Origin: JANXLS01 sp035308565
GTDB taxonomy: Bacteria; Planctomycetota; SZUA-567; H5-PLA8
Direction: 5' to 3'
Assembly: GCA_035308565.1 (NCBI GenBank)
Contig: DATGGK010000038.1
Location: 1-64,000 of the forward strand
DNA length: 64,000 bases
The notes beneath the pieces were generated by a model. That model had not been told where the DNA came from. It saw only the letters and a program-made list of their open reading frames with translations, and ran no database searches. The position numbers and the translations under genes were made by a program. Positions within the stretch are counted from its first letter, which is position 1. Each line of letters starts with the position of its first letter. This document shows positions 8,250 through 16,198 of the stretch, one piece after another.

Positions 8250-11216
8250 TTACTTCGGCTCCGGTAACCGTTCTGGCTCAATCACCGGAATTTCCATCGG
8301 GGCCAGCGATACATCCCACTCCAAATCCAACAGCAGCAATCGCCACATGCCGAACGCGGCGCGATCCGAAAGCTGGCGGGTCAAATCGTCCGAGGAAAGC
8401 AACGCTCCCACACCGCGCTGGACATTCGGATGCTCGAAGATGCGGCGCGCGACCGGCTCGCACTCCGGCGCTTCGAAGATCAGCGTGGCGCTCGCCGGCA
8501 CTTTGAAATCGTAGGCGCCGTCCGGCCCGGTCTCGACGCGGCGCGTCGGCATGCCCGCGGCCAGCGCCGTGACCACGCCGCGCATGGGCGTCAGGTTTCG
8601 CCGCAGGATTCCGTGCACATGCGTCTGAGCCACCGGCGCGCCGGCTTCCAGCCGGCTGGGAATCGGCACTCCGGCGCGGAAGAAAATCGGGCTGGTCCAC
8701 GCGCGGCGCGGCGCGCTTCCGAAACTGGCGCTCCCGTTCTTGCTCAGTTCGGTCACGCGCACGAGGTACCAGGAGTCGTGAGTTTCCCTGAGCGGCCAGC
8801 GCAGATCGTGGATTTCGGTTTCGCCCATGGCGTCGTGCGTGTATACGACCTGTCCATTGCGAATGATTTCGATCTTCCCCAACTGCGCGCCGGCGGTGAG
8901 CGTCGAATAAGCCTGAATCTGCAACTGCAGCTCGCGCCCGTCCGGTGGCAGCACGCTGCCCGGCCCCATGTCGCGCTCAAACACGCGCGCGAAGACCGCC
9001 GGCCCGAAGCTGACCATGGTCCGGCCTGAACTGATCGCGTCGAGCACTTTTTCGCGCGTGAGCGATAACGCTGGGCGCGTCTCCGGCGCGCCAAATTCAC
9101 GCTGCGCGCCGTCGATTTGAATGAACGTCTGCCCGTACGGAATGCGCCCGCCTTCGAGGCTTCCGCCGCCAGCGCCGATCACGCGCACCGGCGCGTTTTC
9201 GTTGAGCAGATTGAACCAGACTTGCTCGCACGCCTCGCTGCCATCGAACGCAAGCAGGTCGTAAGCGTGGGTCACAGTGTCGAAAGGCAATTCCGCCGCC
9301 GCGAAAAAGCGCGCTTCGCCGCCGGCCTTCTGGCCGAAGTAACCGCTCTGTTTCAGGCGCCCGTAGACTGGGAAAATGTCGCGCGCGATGTCCGCGCGGC
9401 TTGAGCCGAGCACGTCTTTGAAGACCGCCAGCCCGCCCCGCATGCGGATGTTCTCGAAGCCTTCGCGCAGCGGAATCTCAGGCTGCGTCGTGTCGGTTTT
9501 CAGATCGTCCCAATTCGTCACGCCCAAACCCATGCCCGTTCCGTTGAAGCGGTTGCGCGGGCCCGGGAACACTGGCAGGATCAGCACGTCCTTATCAGGA
9601 TGCTCCAGCGCGAAACGCACGCCGGCCATGGCTTCTTCGTCGCCCAGCGGCAGCGTTACGCCAATCACGCGCACGCCTTCGCATTTCGCGGCAAGGACCA
9701 GATCGGCCATTGTCGGCGCGGGGCCAAACCAAATGCTGTTCTCGCCTGCGCGCTTGCGAATGCCGATGTCCAGATCCGCCGTCACCCACCCGCGCGCTTC
9801 GAAATCCAATTCCATCGGCCGCGCCAGCGGCACTTCCAGCGGCGTCACCTGGCCCGGCTTGACTTCGACGCCTTTTATAAATGACGGAAAGAACCGCCCG
9901 CCGTGCGAAATCTCCACGCGCACGGGCCCCGAAACGAGTCGGACTGGCGGGGTAACGCCAGCGCACCAGAAGCCCTCCGGCAGCGGCGCGCGCGCGGCGG
10001 CATCCGTCGTATCGCGCAGACTCACACGAGCCAGCATTGGCTTTCTGGTCTTCGCGTCGAAAATCAACACCGTCATCGCACCCGTACGCCGCTCAGTGTC
10101 CGCCAGCGTTGAGAATACCTTCAACTGATCTTCGTCCCGGATGCTGCGGCCGCCAAGTTGCGCATCGACGATCTTCTTCCACTCTTCGCGTTGAAGCTCC
10201 TGCGCTTCCTGCAGCCGTTTCCTTTTCTGAGCAATATCCAGCGTCAGTTCCCGCGTGCGTTCGTCCTGATCTTCGCCGGCTGCGCGCCCGTTTTTCGCGT
10301 CGGCTGTCTTCAATTTCATCGCCCGCCCGTCGCCGTTCGCAGCCGTCTGCGCATCGGCCGTTGCGGAGCGCCGGCTTCCAGCCGGCTGCACGTCGGCGCT
10401 CGCCGGTGCCGCATCGGTCGCTTGCAGTTTGGCCAAACTCTCGGCGAACCGCTTCTCGATAGCTTCCTGCAGCACCGGTTTGGGATCGTCTTTGTCGAGC
10501 GCGCTGCCGCTTTCAATGCGCGGCCCCGCTTCCGGCACGCCCGCGATCAGCGCATTTTGTAGAATGGAGCTCCCGCTCCGTTCAGTACTCGCAGGTGAAA
10601 CGCTCCGCTCAGCGTTGTTCGCAAGTAGAATGGAACTCCCGATCCGTCCCGCTTTCTCCACGCCCTCGAAAGCCTCAATCATTCGTCCGGCTTCAGGATC
10701 GCGTATGTCGAGCCGCGACCGCAAGGGAGCGGGCTGGGCCTGCGACTCTCGCGCCGATTCTTTGCCTTCAACCGATTTTACAGGCGCCGCAGGCGCTTCG
10801 CTCTCGTCAACCGCAGCCGCAATTCGCGCCTGTTCCGGATCGTCCGGCGACAACGCAGGAATCGGTTGCGGCGCGGGGCCCGGCTCTTCTTTTGGGACGC
10901 GCCAGTCCACGCTCTTGACGCTCTGGCTTTCGCCGCGGACAGGCAACTCAGCATTGTGTTCGGAATCGACTCTGTCGCGCGCGTCGCGCCATAGAACAAC
11001 AACGCCGAAGACTGGATCGTTCGGCAGCGGCGGATCGTTTTTGCGCGCGCGTCCCGCAGGCGCATCCGCTTCGACATCGCGGCGCGCGGTTTTCGCGGCA
11101 GTGTTGATTGCCGGCGATTCGAGCGGCTCTTCGGCGCAAATCCGGGCGCAACCCAACACGCTGCACAGCCCCGCGGCCAGCAGCCCGCTTAGACGATAGC
11201 GCGGCTCCACTCTCAT
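8250..11216 (-). CDS. CehA/McbA-like lipoprotein with missing metal ligands
   Basis: A 988-residue protein beginning MRVEPRYRLSGLLAAGLCSVLGCAR, where VLGC is a plausible lipobox. Residues about 30-330 are low-complexity, charged and probably disordered, and carry in-frame palindromic repeats. From about residue 350 the protein is folded. Residues about 475-525 (GWVTADLDIGIRKRAG through PTMADLVLAAKCEGVRVIGVT) resemble the start of the CehA/McbA metallohydrolase (PHP-related) domain. In that domain a D-L-H-x-H metal motif is normal, but here it reads DLDIGI, so both His are absent. The C-terminal region (SWYLVRVTE near residue 815, then TSPIFF) matches the end of that family. The product is probably a non-enzymatic relative. 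It lies just downstream of the kinase gene on the same strand, about 120 bases away. Function unknown. Confidence 0.7.
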   Translation of the reverse strand: MRVEPRYRLSGLLAAGLCSVLGCARICAEEPLESPAINTAAKTARRDVEADAPAGRARKNDPPLPNDPVFGVVVLWRDARDRVDSEHNAELPVRGESQSVKSVDWRVPKEEPGPAPQPIPALSPDDPEQARIAAAVDESEAPAAPVKSVEGKESARESQAQPAPLRSRLDIRDPEAGRMIEAFEGVEKAGRIGSSILLANNAERSVSPASTERSGSSILQNALIAGVPEAGPRIESGSALDKDDPKPVLQEAIEKRFAESLAKLQATDAAPASADVQPAGSRRSATADAQTAANGDGRAMKLKTADAKNGRAAGEDQDERTRELTLDIAQKRKRLQEAQELQREEWKKIVDAQLGGRSIRDEDQLKVFSTLADTERRTGAMTVLIFDAKTRKPMLARVSLRDTTDAAARAPLPEGFWCAGVTPPVRLVSGPVRVEISHGGRFFPSFIKGVEVKPGQVTPLEVPLARPMELDFEARGWVTADLDIGIRKRAGENSIWFGPAPTMADLVLAAKCEGVRVIGVTLPLGDEEAMAGVRFALEHPDKDVLILPVFPGPRNRFNGTGMGLGVTNWDDLKTDTTQPEIPLREGFENIRMRGGLAVFKDVLGSSRADIARDIFPVYGRLKQSGYFGQKAGGEARFFAAAELPFDTVTHAYDLLAFDGSEACEQVWFNLLNENAPVRVIGAGGGSLEGGRIPYGQTFIQIDGAQREFGAPETRPALSLTREKVLDAISSGRTMVSFGPAVFARVFERDMGPGSVLPPDGRELQLQIQAYSTLTAGAQLGKIEIIRNGQVVYTHDAMGETEIHDLRWPLRETHDSWYLVRVTELSKNGSASFGSAPRRAWTSPIFFRAGVPIPSRLEAGAPVAQTHVHGILRRNLTPMRGVVTALAAGMPTRRVETGPDGAYDFKVPASATLIFEAPECEPVARRIFEHPNVQRGVGALLSSDDLTRQLSDRAAFGMWRLLLLDLEWDVSLAPMEIPVIEPERLPEPK
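8640..8656. repeat. GCCGGCTTCCAGCCGGC palindrome inside a coding region
   Basis: A perfect inverted repeat (GCCGGCT/AGCCGGC with a 3-base loop) in frame in the CehA-like gene, where it encodes part of IPSRLEAGAPVAQ near residue 856. Identical copies are at 10370-10386 (same gene) and 39961-39977 (intergenic). Confidence 0.8.
10370..10386. repeat. GCCGGCTTCCAGCCGGC palindrome inside a coding region
   Basis: Second copy of the 17-base palindrome in the CehA-like gene, in frame in the disordered region, encoding part of DVQPAGSRRSATA. It is in the same orientation class as the intergenic copy at 39961. Confidence 0.8.
10562..10648. repeat. Double GAACGGAGCTCCCGCTCCGTTC-type element inside a coding region
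   Basis: A palindrome GAATGGAGC-TCCC-GCTCCGTTC (10562-10583) and a decayed copy from 10628 (GAATGGAACTCCCGATCC) flank a 44-base spacer. In the minus-strand protein they encode the repeated peptide GSSIL twice (residues about 189-218, AGRIGSSILLANN and STERSGSSILQN). Cognate copies are at 15560-15581 and 29179-29261. Confidence 0.78.
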
Positions 11217-11334
11217 TCAGTCGTCGGCGTCCTTCAGTTCAGGATAAGATGCGCATTTATACCCGTTTTCTCACCGAATACAAGAATGAAGAAAACGGAT
11301 TTTCGCGAGGCGGAGCGTCTGCGAAAACGACCAC

Positions 11335-14010
11335 TTATTTGTGTGGCGCCGCACTTAGCGCTTTGGTCTGGCCGGCCAGTTGTTTGAAAGCTTCGGCGAC
11401 GCCGCGATACTTCTCCGATTTTTTGCGGTCTCCGCCCATTCCAATCTTCGGCAGAAACGGCACCTTGATTCCAGCCTTCTCATCGAGCTTCTCGGCCGTT
11501 TTCGAATAATGTTCAGCCGCCTTCATCAATTCAGTTTCCAAATCCGCCACGTCCCCGCGCGCCGTGGCCAGCGCGCCCTGCGCCGCCGCGTTGTCGCTCG
11601 ACGCAAAAATCTCCAACGGCTTCTTTGTTTTTTCCGCCGACGCCGTTTGAAGTTTCGTCAATTGCGCGCGAAAGCGTTTCGTCGTCTCGTCATCCTCGGC
11701 CGCTGCTGCCGTTTTAACCGTGTCCAGCGCCGACGCTTCGAGCTTTTGAAGCTGATCGTAAATGTCCTCTGCTTGGCGCGCGGCGTTGAGCGCGTCTTTC
11801 GTTTCCTTCAGCGCCGCGCTGGCGGGATCGAGCTGCAGCGCCTTGTCGAGCACGTCGAGCGCCGTTTCGTCTTTGCGTTCGCCGGCCAATTCTCTCGCGC
11901 GCGCAATCGCCCGCATGGCGCGCGACGGAATTTTGTCCAAACCTTTCATGCGCTCGCGCGCGTCCGCTTCGGCGGCGGCGCTCTTCACAATCGCCTGCTC
12001 ATAGATTTTCCGTGCTTCGACCAGATCGCCTGCATCGCGCGCCGCGTCGCCTTTGAGCAGCAATTCACGCGCGTCCACTTCGCCTAGCTTCGCCGACGGC
12101 GAAGCGTCGTCAGGTTTCACGCCATGCGCCACGCCGAATTTCACGCGCGCGTCCGCAAAATTGCCTTTCTCCAGCGACGCTTGCCCATCTCTCATCGCGT
12201 CGCGAAAGCGCGCGTCGGCCAAATCCTGCTGATGCATTTTCTGGCGCACCGCGTCCAACGCCGCCGCCGTCTCCGCATCGTTGCTCAACTCTTGCGCTTT
12301 AACGTACCCCGTCTCCGCGCGCGCCAAATCGTTGGCGTTCTCGGCGGCGCGCGCTTGAGCGAGAAACGCCATGCGCCGGCACTGCTTCGCGCGCTCGGCA
12401 AGCGTCGCTTTTTTTGAATCACCTGCAAATTCCTGCGCGCGCACATACGCCGCCTCGGCCTTTTCGTACTCCTTCTGTTTCAGAAAAGATTCCGCCTGCG
12501 CCTCGACGTTTGCCAACTCCTCAGCTTTCTCGTCACGCGGCGACGCGGGCGAAAACACAACCGCCGGTTCCTTCGCGCGCTCAATGGCCGCGTTGACGCG
12601 ATCAACCGCCGCACGCGCGGCTTTGCCCTGTTCGGTGTCCTCATCAACCAGCGCGACCGCGTTGTTGTAGCGGGTCAAGGCGTCGGTCAATTTCCCGCTT
12701 TGTTCCAATTCGCTGCCCGCCTGCATCTCCAAATCGTGTCGGATGCGCCGGTCCGCCACGTCGCGCCGCCGGATCAGTTCCGAATTTCCGGGCGCGAGTT
12801 TGAGTGTCTCGAGATAAATCGCGCGCGCGTCCTTAATGCGCCCCGCATCGAACGCCGCATCGCCCATGCCGATCCGCTCGCGCACTTCCGCCTCCGAAAT
12901 CGGCGGCCGTTCGTTCTCAACGCTCACCGCCGGTTTGAATGCCGCTGTCGTCTGCTTTCGATTCGATGCGATCGCAAACAACACCGCCGCGCACATCACA
13001 AACAAAATCGCCGCGACGATCACCGGCGAGCGCGATTCCGTGCGCGGCGAATCGCTCACGCGCCGGCGCTGCCCGCTGCCGAAGAGCACCGCCGTTTCGC
13101 CATCGACCGACACCGAAGGCTCCGCGATCTCGGCCTTTTGTTTGGGGATCAGCGGCGCGAATTCCGGCGGCGGCGGGATCGCTTTGCCCGCTTTCAAATC
13201 TTCGAGCATCGCAATCAGCGCCTGCGCGTCGTTCGGACGATCTTCGCGGCGTTTGGCGAGCAGATGAAGCAACACGTCCGAAATCCCGCGCGACAATTCC
13301 GGGCGGATGCTCTGCGGGTCCGTTGGCTTTTCAAATTTCTGCTTGAAGAGAATGCTCAGCGTCTTGCCTGGCCCAAACAGCGGTCGTCCCGTGATCACGC
13401 GGTAAAACGTCGCGCCGAGCGAATACAAATCGCTGCGCGGGTCCGCCGTTTCGCCGTCAGCCTGCTCGGGACTCATGTACATCGGCGTGCCGAGGCACGT
13501 GCCGGCCAGCGTCAATTGGGTAGCCGAATCCGAATCCATCACCAGCCCGAAATCGACAATGCGCAGCACGCCGTCGGTGCCGAGCAGCAGATTCTCCGGC
13601 TTGATGTCGCGGTGAATCAGCCCCTTCGCGTGCGCCGCGCTCAATCCGCGCGCCGCTTGCAGCATCAGTTCGATGCCCTGCGCTTCGTCGATTTTCGTGC
13701 GCGCGTCGGCGACGTTAAGCAGGTTGCCGCCCTCGACGAGTTCCATCGCGATGTAATATTGTCCGCTGAATTCGCCGGAATCGTAAACTTGAATGATGTT
13801 CTGATGCGTGATCGCGGCGATCGTGCGCGCCTCGCGCAAGAAGCGCGAGACGTATTCCTCGTGCGACGAAAATTCCGGCGGCAGCACTTTAAGCGCGCAC
13901 GGCCGCTCCAGCGTGCCGTGCACGGCGCGGAAGACGCTGCCCATCCCTCCCTGTCCCAGCTTGGAAAGGATTCGAAAATTGCCGATGCTGGCCGGAATCG
14001 AATCTGTCAT
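11335..14010 (-). CDS. Membrane-anchored Ser/Thr protein kinase with TPR/coiled-coil tail
   Basis: From the ATG at 14010 the product is 891 residues. GGA lies six bases upstream, and the protein then opens directly with the kinase domain. In-frame starts at 14016, 14037 and 14127 exist but lack a suitable ribosome site. Residues about 12-280 are a complete Hanks-type kinase: GQGGMGSVF loop, ALK lysine K41, HRDIKPEN with D135, DFG with D153, and SPEQ before the activation-segment end. A single membrane span follows at about 328-350 (SPVIVAAILFVMCAAVLFAIA). The remaining about 540 residues, outside the membrane, are TPR-like and coiled-coil helices (for example GDAAFDAGRIKDARAIYLET). This is the common planctomycete-type layout. 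It is divergent from the SPOR lipoprotein gene at 14204 and upstream of the CehA-like gene. Substrates unknown. Confidence 0.92.
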   Translation of the reverse strand: MTDSIPASIGNFRILSKLGQGGMGSVFRAVHGTLERPCALKVLPPEFSSHEEYVSRFLREARTIAAITHQNIIQVYDSGEFSGQYYIAMELVEGGNLLNVADARTKIDEAQGIELMLQAARGLSAAHAKGLIHRDIKPENLLLGTDGVLRIVDFGLVMDSDSATQLTLAGTCLGTPMYMSPEQADGETADPRSDLYSLGATFYRVITGRPLFGPGKTLSILFKQKFEKPTDPQSIRPELSRGISDVLLHLLAKRREDRPNDAQALIAMLEDLKAGKAIPPPPEFAPLIPKQKAEIAEPSVSVDGETAVLFGSGQRRRVSDSPRTESRSPVIVAAILFVMCAAVLFAIASNRKQTTAAFKPAVSVENERPPISEAEVRERIGMGDAAFDAGRIKDARAIYLETLKLAPGNSELIRRRDVADRRIRHDLEMQAGSELEQSGKLTDALTRYNNAVALVDEDTEQGKAARAAVDRVNAAIERAKEPAVVFSPASPRDEKAEELANVEAQAESFLKQKEYEKAEAAYVRAQEFAGDSKKATLAERAKQCRRMAFLAQARAAENANDLARAETGYVKAQELSNDAETAAALDAVRQKMHQQDLADARFRDAMRDGQASLEKGNFADARVKFGVAHGVKPDDASPSAKLGEVDARELLLKGDAARDAGDLVEARKIYEQAIVKSAAAEADARERMKGLDKIPSRAMRAIARARELAGERKDETALDVLDKALQLDPASAALKETKDALNAARQAEDIYDQLQKLEASALDTVKTAAAAEDDETTKRFRAQLTKLQTASAEKTKKPLEIFASSDNAAAQGALATARGDVADLETELMKAAEHYSKTAEKLDEKAGIKVPFLPKIGMGGDRKKSEKYRGVAEAFKQLAGQTKALSAAPHK

Positions 14011-14190
14011 CGCCATTCCAATTTTTGAACGCTGCATTATAGAGGACGCGCGCAAGCAATCAATACGTTGCGAAAAGAGCGGCGAATCAAACAAAAAGTA
14101 GCGGGGCGCATGATCCCAATTTTCCATTCAGATCAATCCCCTTTCACGCCGATAATTCAAAGACAAGCGGTGTTTCACCGCTGGGCTTCG

Positions 14191-14197
14191 GGGGGAG
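14191..14197 (+). promoter_or_regulatory. Ribosome binding site for the gene at 14204
   Basis: GGGGGAG six bases before the ATG at 14204, a strong purine-rich site. It fixes the start of the lipoprotein gene. Confidence 0.6.
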
Positions 14198-14203
14198 TCT
14201 TCC

Positions 14204-15115
14204 ATGGTCGTTCGCACGTTCGTCGCCGCATCACGCACACTTTCATCCACCGTCACCGCTTTGCTCATCGCCACCGCCGTGCTTGCCGCTCTGCCGGGCT
14301 GCGACAAGGAAGAAGACCGCATCGAAATTCAAGCCGCGTACTTCGGCGACTCGTCCCGGCCCAGCGAAATCACAATGGCCTATTCATCGCTGCAAAACGG
14401 CCAGCCTGGACAAGCCTACGCGGCGGCGCAAGGCTATATCGATGCTCATCCGGGAAGCCCCTATTTGCCCGAAGCCTATTACATCTCCGGAGAAGCGCTG
14501 GCCGCGCAAGGCCAATACGACGACGGCAAGGAACGGCTTGAAGTTGCGATTGACAAAACCAACGACCGCAATCTGAAAGCGCTCGCGATGCTGGGCCGCG
14601 CCGATTGCAACATGGGCCTGGAAAAATATCACCTCGCCAGCCGCCAATACCATTGGATCGAATTGAAATACAAAGACGTCAAGCCGCTGCATCAGGACGA
14701 ACTGATGTTCAAGCTCGGTCTGGCCGCGAAGAAATCCGGCAACGGCGATTGGGCCGACTATTGGTTCAATCAGGTCAACGAGCTCTACCACACCGGCCCC
14801 TACGCCGAACGCGCGCGGCAGGAGAACAGCCATTTCACGCCGCCGCCGGATAGCCGCGAGAAGCCGCTGGTCTACTTCCTCGAGGCCGACGCCTTCAGCT
14901 CTCCGGAAAAAGCCGAAGCCGGCGCTGCAAACTTGCGCGCGAAAGGCTACAAGGATGTCGAAGTCGTGCCGTCCACGCGCAATAGTTTCAAAGTCTACGA
15001 AATCCACATCGGAAAATTCACAAACAAAGCCGACGCCGGCCGCGCCCAGGTGGACGCCAAGTTGGCCGGACTGTCCACTACGCTACGGCCGGGCACGGTC
15101 GAGCCGCTGCCATAA
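14204..15115 (+). CDS. TPR lipoprotein with C-terminal SPOR-like domain
   Basis: A 303-residue protein with a lipoprotein signal (ATAVLAALPGCDKEED: lipobox LPGC, followed by acidic residues). Residues about 60-210 contain TPR-like helices (GQPGQAYAAAQGYIDAHPG, LPEAYYISGEALAAQGQYDD), similar in style to outer-membrane TPR lipoproteins such as BamD/YbgF. The last about 80 residues (from LVYFLEADAFSSPEKAEA to the end) read as an SPOR domain: an aromatic strand, a helix with Ala/Asn residues, GYKDVEVV, then YEIHIGKFTNKADA. SPOR domains bind denuded peptidoglycan at division sites. A role in envelope or septum organisation is inference. The gene is divergent from the kinase gene. A multi-hairpin repeat starts immediately after its stop codon. 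Confidence 0.8.
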   Translation: MVVRTFVAASRTLSSTVTALLIATAVLAALPGCDKEEDRIEIQAAYFGDSSRPSEITMAYSSLQNGQPGQAYAAAQGYIDAHPGSPYLPEAYYISGEALAAQGQYDDGKERLEVAIDKTNDRNLKALAMLGRADCNMGLEKYHLASRQYHWIELKYKDVKPLHQDELMFKLGLAAKKSGNGDWADYWFNQVNELYHTGPYAERARQENSHFTPPPDSREKPLVYFLEADAFSSPEKAEAGAANLRAKGYKDVEVVPSTRNSFKVYEIHIGKFTNKADAGRAQVDAKLAGLSTTLRPGTVEPLP

Positions 15116-15116
15116 A

Positions 15117-15191
15117 GTTCGTAGTCCCGCCTTCAGGCGGTAAAGCGTGCGGCATCCAACGCACTGCTCGCCTAAAGGCGGGACTACGAAC
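15117..15191. repeat. Multi-hairpin palindromic element (GTAGTCCCGCCTT family)
   Basis: Outer arms GTTCGTAGTCCCGCCTT (15117-15133) and AAGGCGGGACTACGAAC (15175-15191) are perfect 17-base complements. Inside are CCGCCTTCAGGCGG (15127-15140), GTGCG pairing with CGCAC, and CGCCTAAAGGCG (about 15170-15181). The whole can fold as one long stem or as a cloverleaf of short hairpins. It starts two bases after the stop of the SPOR lipoprotein gene and could act as a terminator. Confidence 0.8.
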
Positions 15192-15195
15192 ACGC

Positions 15196-15223
15196 GACCT
15201 TCGACTTTGGACCTTGGACTTTA
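15196..15223. repeat. Heptanucleotide tandem repeat, four units
   Basis: GACCTTC, GACTTTG, GACCTTG, GACTTTA in strict 7-base register. It sits between the multi-hairpin element and the start of the PyrK-like gene. The in-frame upstream extension of that gene from 15147 would be translated from this repeat, which argues against that start. Confidence 0.75.
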
Positions 15224-15236
15224 TCTTTTCATCTTT

Positions 15237-16133
15237 ATGATGTCCAGCATGGCCGAATCATGCTGCGCCGCCGAAGCTCCTTTCGTTCAAACGATTGCTG
15301 AAGCCACTTCCCACGAGGCGGTGTCGTCGCGTTATTTTTGCCTGCGCCTGCGCTGCCCTGAAATCGCGCGCCGAGCGCGGCCCGGTCAATTCGTGATGCT
15401 CGCCTGCGCCGAAGATGTGGGCGGCCATTCCGAACCGCTCTTGCCGCGCCCACTGGCAATCATGGACGCGCGCAACGACGAGATCGAATTGCTTTATTTC
15501 ACCTCCGGCCTCGGCACCCAAACGTTGCGCCGCACCTGCGAAACCGCGCTCGTCCGTGGAACGGAGCTCCCGCTCCGTTCAAATTTCGCACGCTTGCGCA
15601 TCATCGGCCCGCTCGGCCGCGGCTTCGCGCCGCTGCCAAACGTTGACGCTCACATCGCCCTCGGCGGCGGCAGCGGCGTGGCCCCGCTCGTATTTTTCTT
15701 CCGCCAAAACGCCGCAAGCAGCCCGCAAAACTGGCACCTGATTCTCGCCGCGCGCAGCGCCGATCAACTCGCGCGCAATGACGTCGTCGCCGTCCCCGGA
15801 GTCGTGCATCTGGCCACCGACGACGGCTCCGCCGGCTTCAAAGGCACCGCCGTCGCCTCGCTCGAATCGCTGCTGTCGAATGAATTGAAAAACAAACGCG
15901 TCGGAATCTACGCGGCCGGTCCCGAACCGATGATGCTCGCCGCCGCCAAAATTGCGCGCCGCCAAAATCTCCCCGCCTGCGTCACACTCGAAGCCCGCAT
16001 GGCCTGCGGCGTCGGCGTCTGCCGCGCCTGCGTCGTGGATGGAGTCTCCCCGCACAAAAAAACCGGCCTGCATCGCCGCACAGTCTGCCAGGATGGTCCG
16101 GTGTTCAATATCGATGAATTGGCGGGATGGTAA
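15237..16133 (+). CDS. PyrK-like FAD/NAD/2Fe-2S electron-transfer subunit
   Basis: About 298 residues from the ATG at 15237 (15240 and 15249 are alternatives). PyrK proteins pass electrons from dihydroorotate dehydrogenase PyrD to NAD through FAD and a 2Fe-2S cluster. Visible are the FAD-binding barrel (ARPGQFVML, LLPRPLAIM), the GPLGRGF turn, the nucleotide-binding GGGSGVAPL, and the cluster motif ACGVGVCRACVVDG followed by TVCQDGPVF, which supplies four Cys as in PyrK. No pyrD or other pyrimidine gene is nearby, so the partner is unknown and another NAD(P)H-dependent oxidoreductase role is possible. A 22-base palindrome (15560-15581) is inserted in frame just before the strand leading to GPLG, adding ALVRGTELPLRSNF. 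The longer ORF from 15147 is translated from repeats and is rejected. Confidence 0.8.
   Translation: MMSSMAESCCAAEAPFVQTIAEATSHEAVSSRYFCLRLRCPEIARRARPGQFVMLACAEDVGGHSEPLLPRPLAIMDARNDEIELLYFTSGLGTQTLRRTCETALVRGTELPLRSNFARLRIIGPLGRGFAPLPNVDAHIALGGGSGVAPLVFFFRQNAASSPQNWHLILAARSADQLARNDVVAVPGVVHLATDDGSAGFKGTAVASLESLLSNELKNKRVGIYAAGPEPMMLAAAKIARRQNLPACVTLEARMACGVGVCRACVVDGVSPHKKTGLHRRTVCQDGPVFNIDELAGW
15560..15581. repeat. GAACGGAGCTCCCGCTCCGTTC palindrome inside a coding region
   Basis: A perfect inverted repeat (GAACGGAGC/GCTCCGTTC with a 4-base loop), in frame in the PyrK-like gene at about residues 108-115. It encodes GTELPLRS between the FAD-binding strands. It belongs to the same family as 10562 and 29179. 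Confidence 0.85.
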
Positions 16134-16136
16134 AAG

Positions 16137-16195
16137 AATTCAAGATTCAAGATTCAAGGAATGCGCATCGAATCTTGAACCTTGAATCTTGAATT
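16137..16195. terminator. Inverted heptad-repeat hairpin between convergent genes
   Basis: Three ATTCAAG-type heptads (16137-16159) face inverted TTGAATC-type heptads (to 16195). ATTCAAGATTCAAGG (16145-16159) and CCTTGAATCTTGAAT (16180-16194) are perfect 15-base complements around a 20-base loop. It fills the 65-base gap between the stops of the PyrK-like gene and the convergent gene at 16199, so it is well placed as a bidirectional terminator. Confidence 0.65.
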
Positions 16196-16198
16196 TCC

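Noticed and set aside
15147..15236. An upstream extension of the PyrK-like protein
   Set aside because: The added residues are translated from the multi-hairpin element and the heptad array; the family does not need them.
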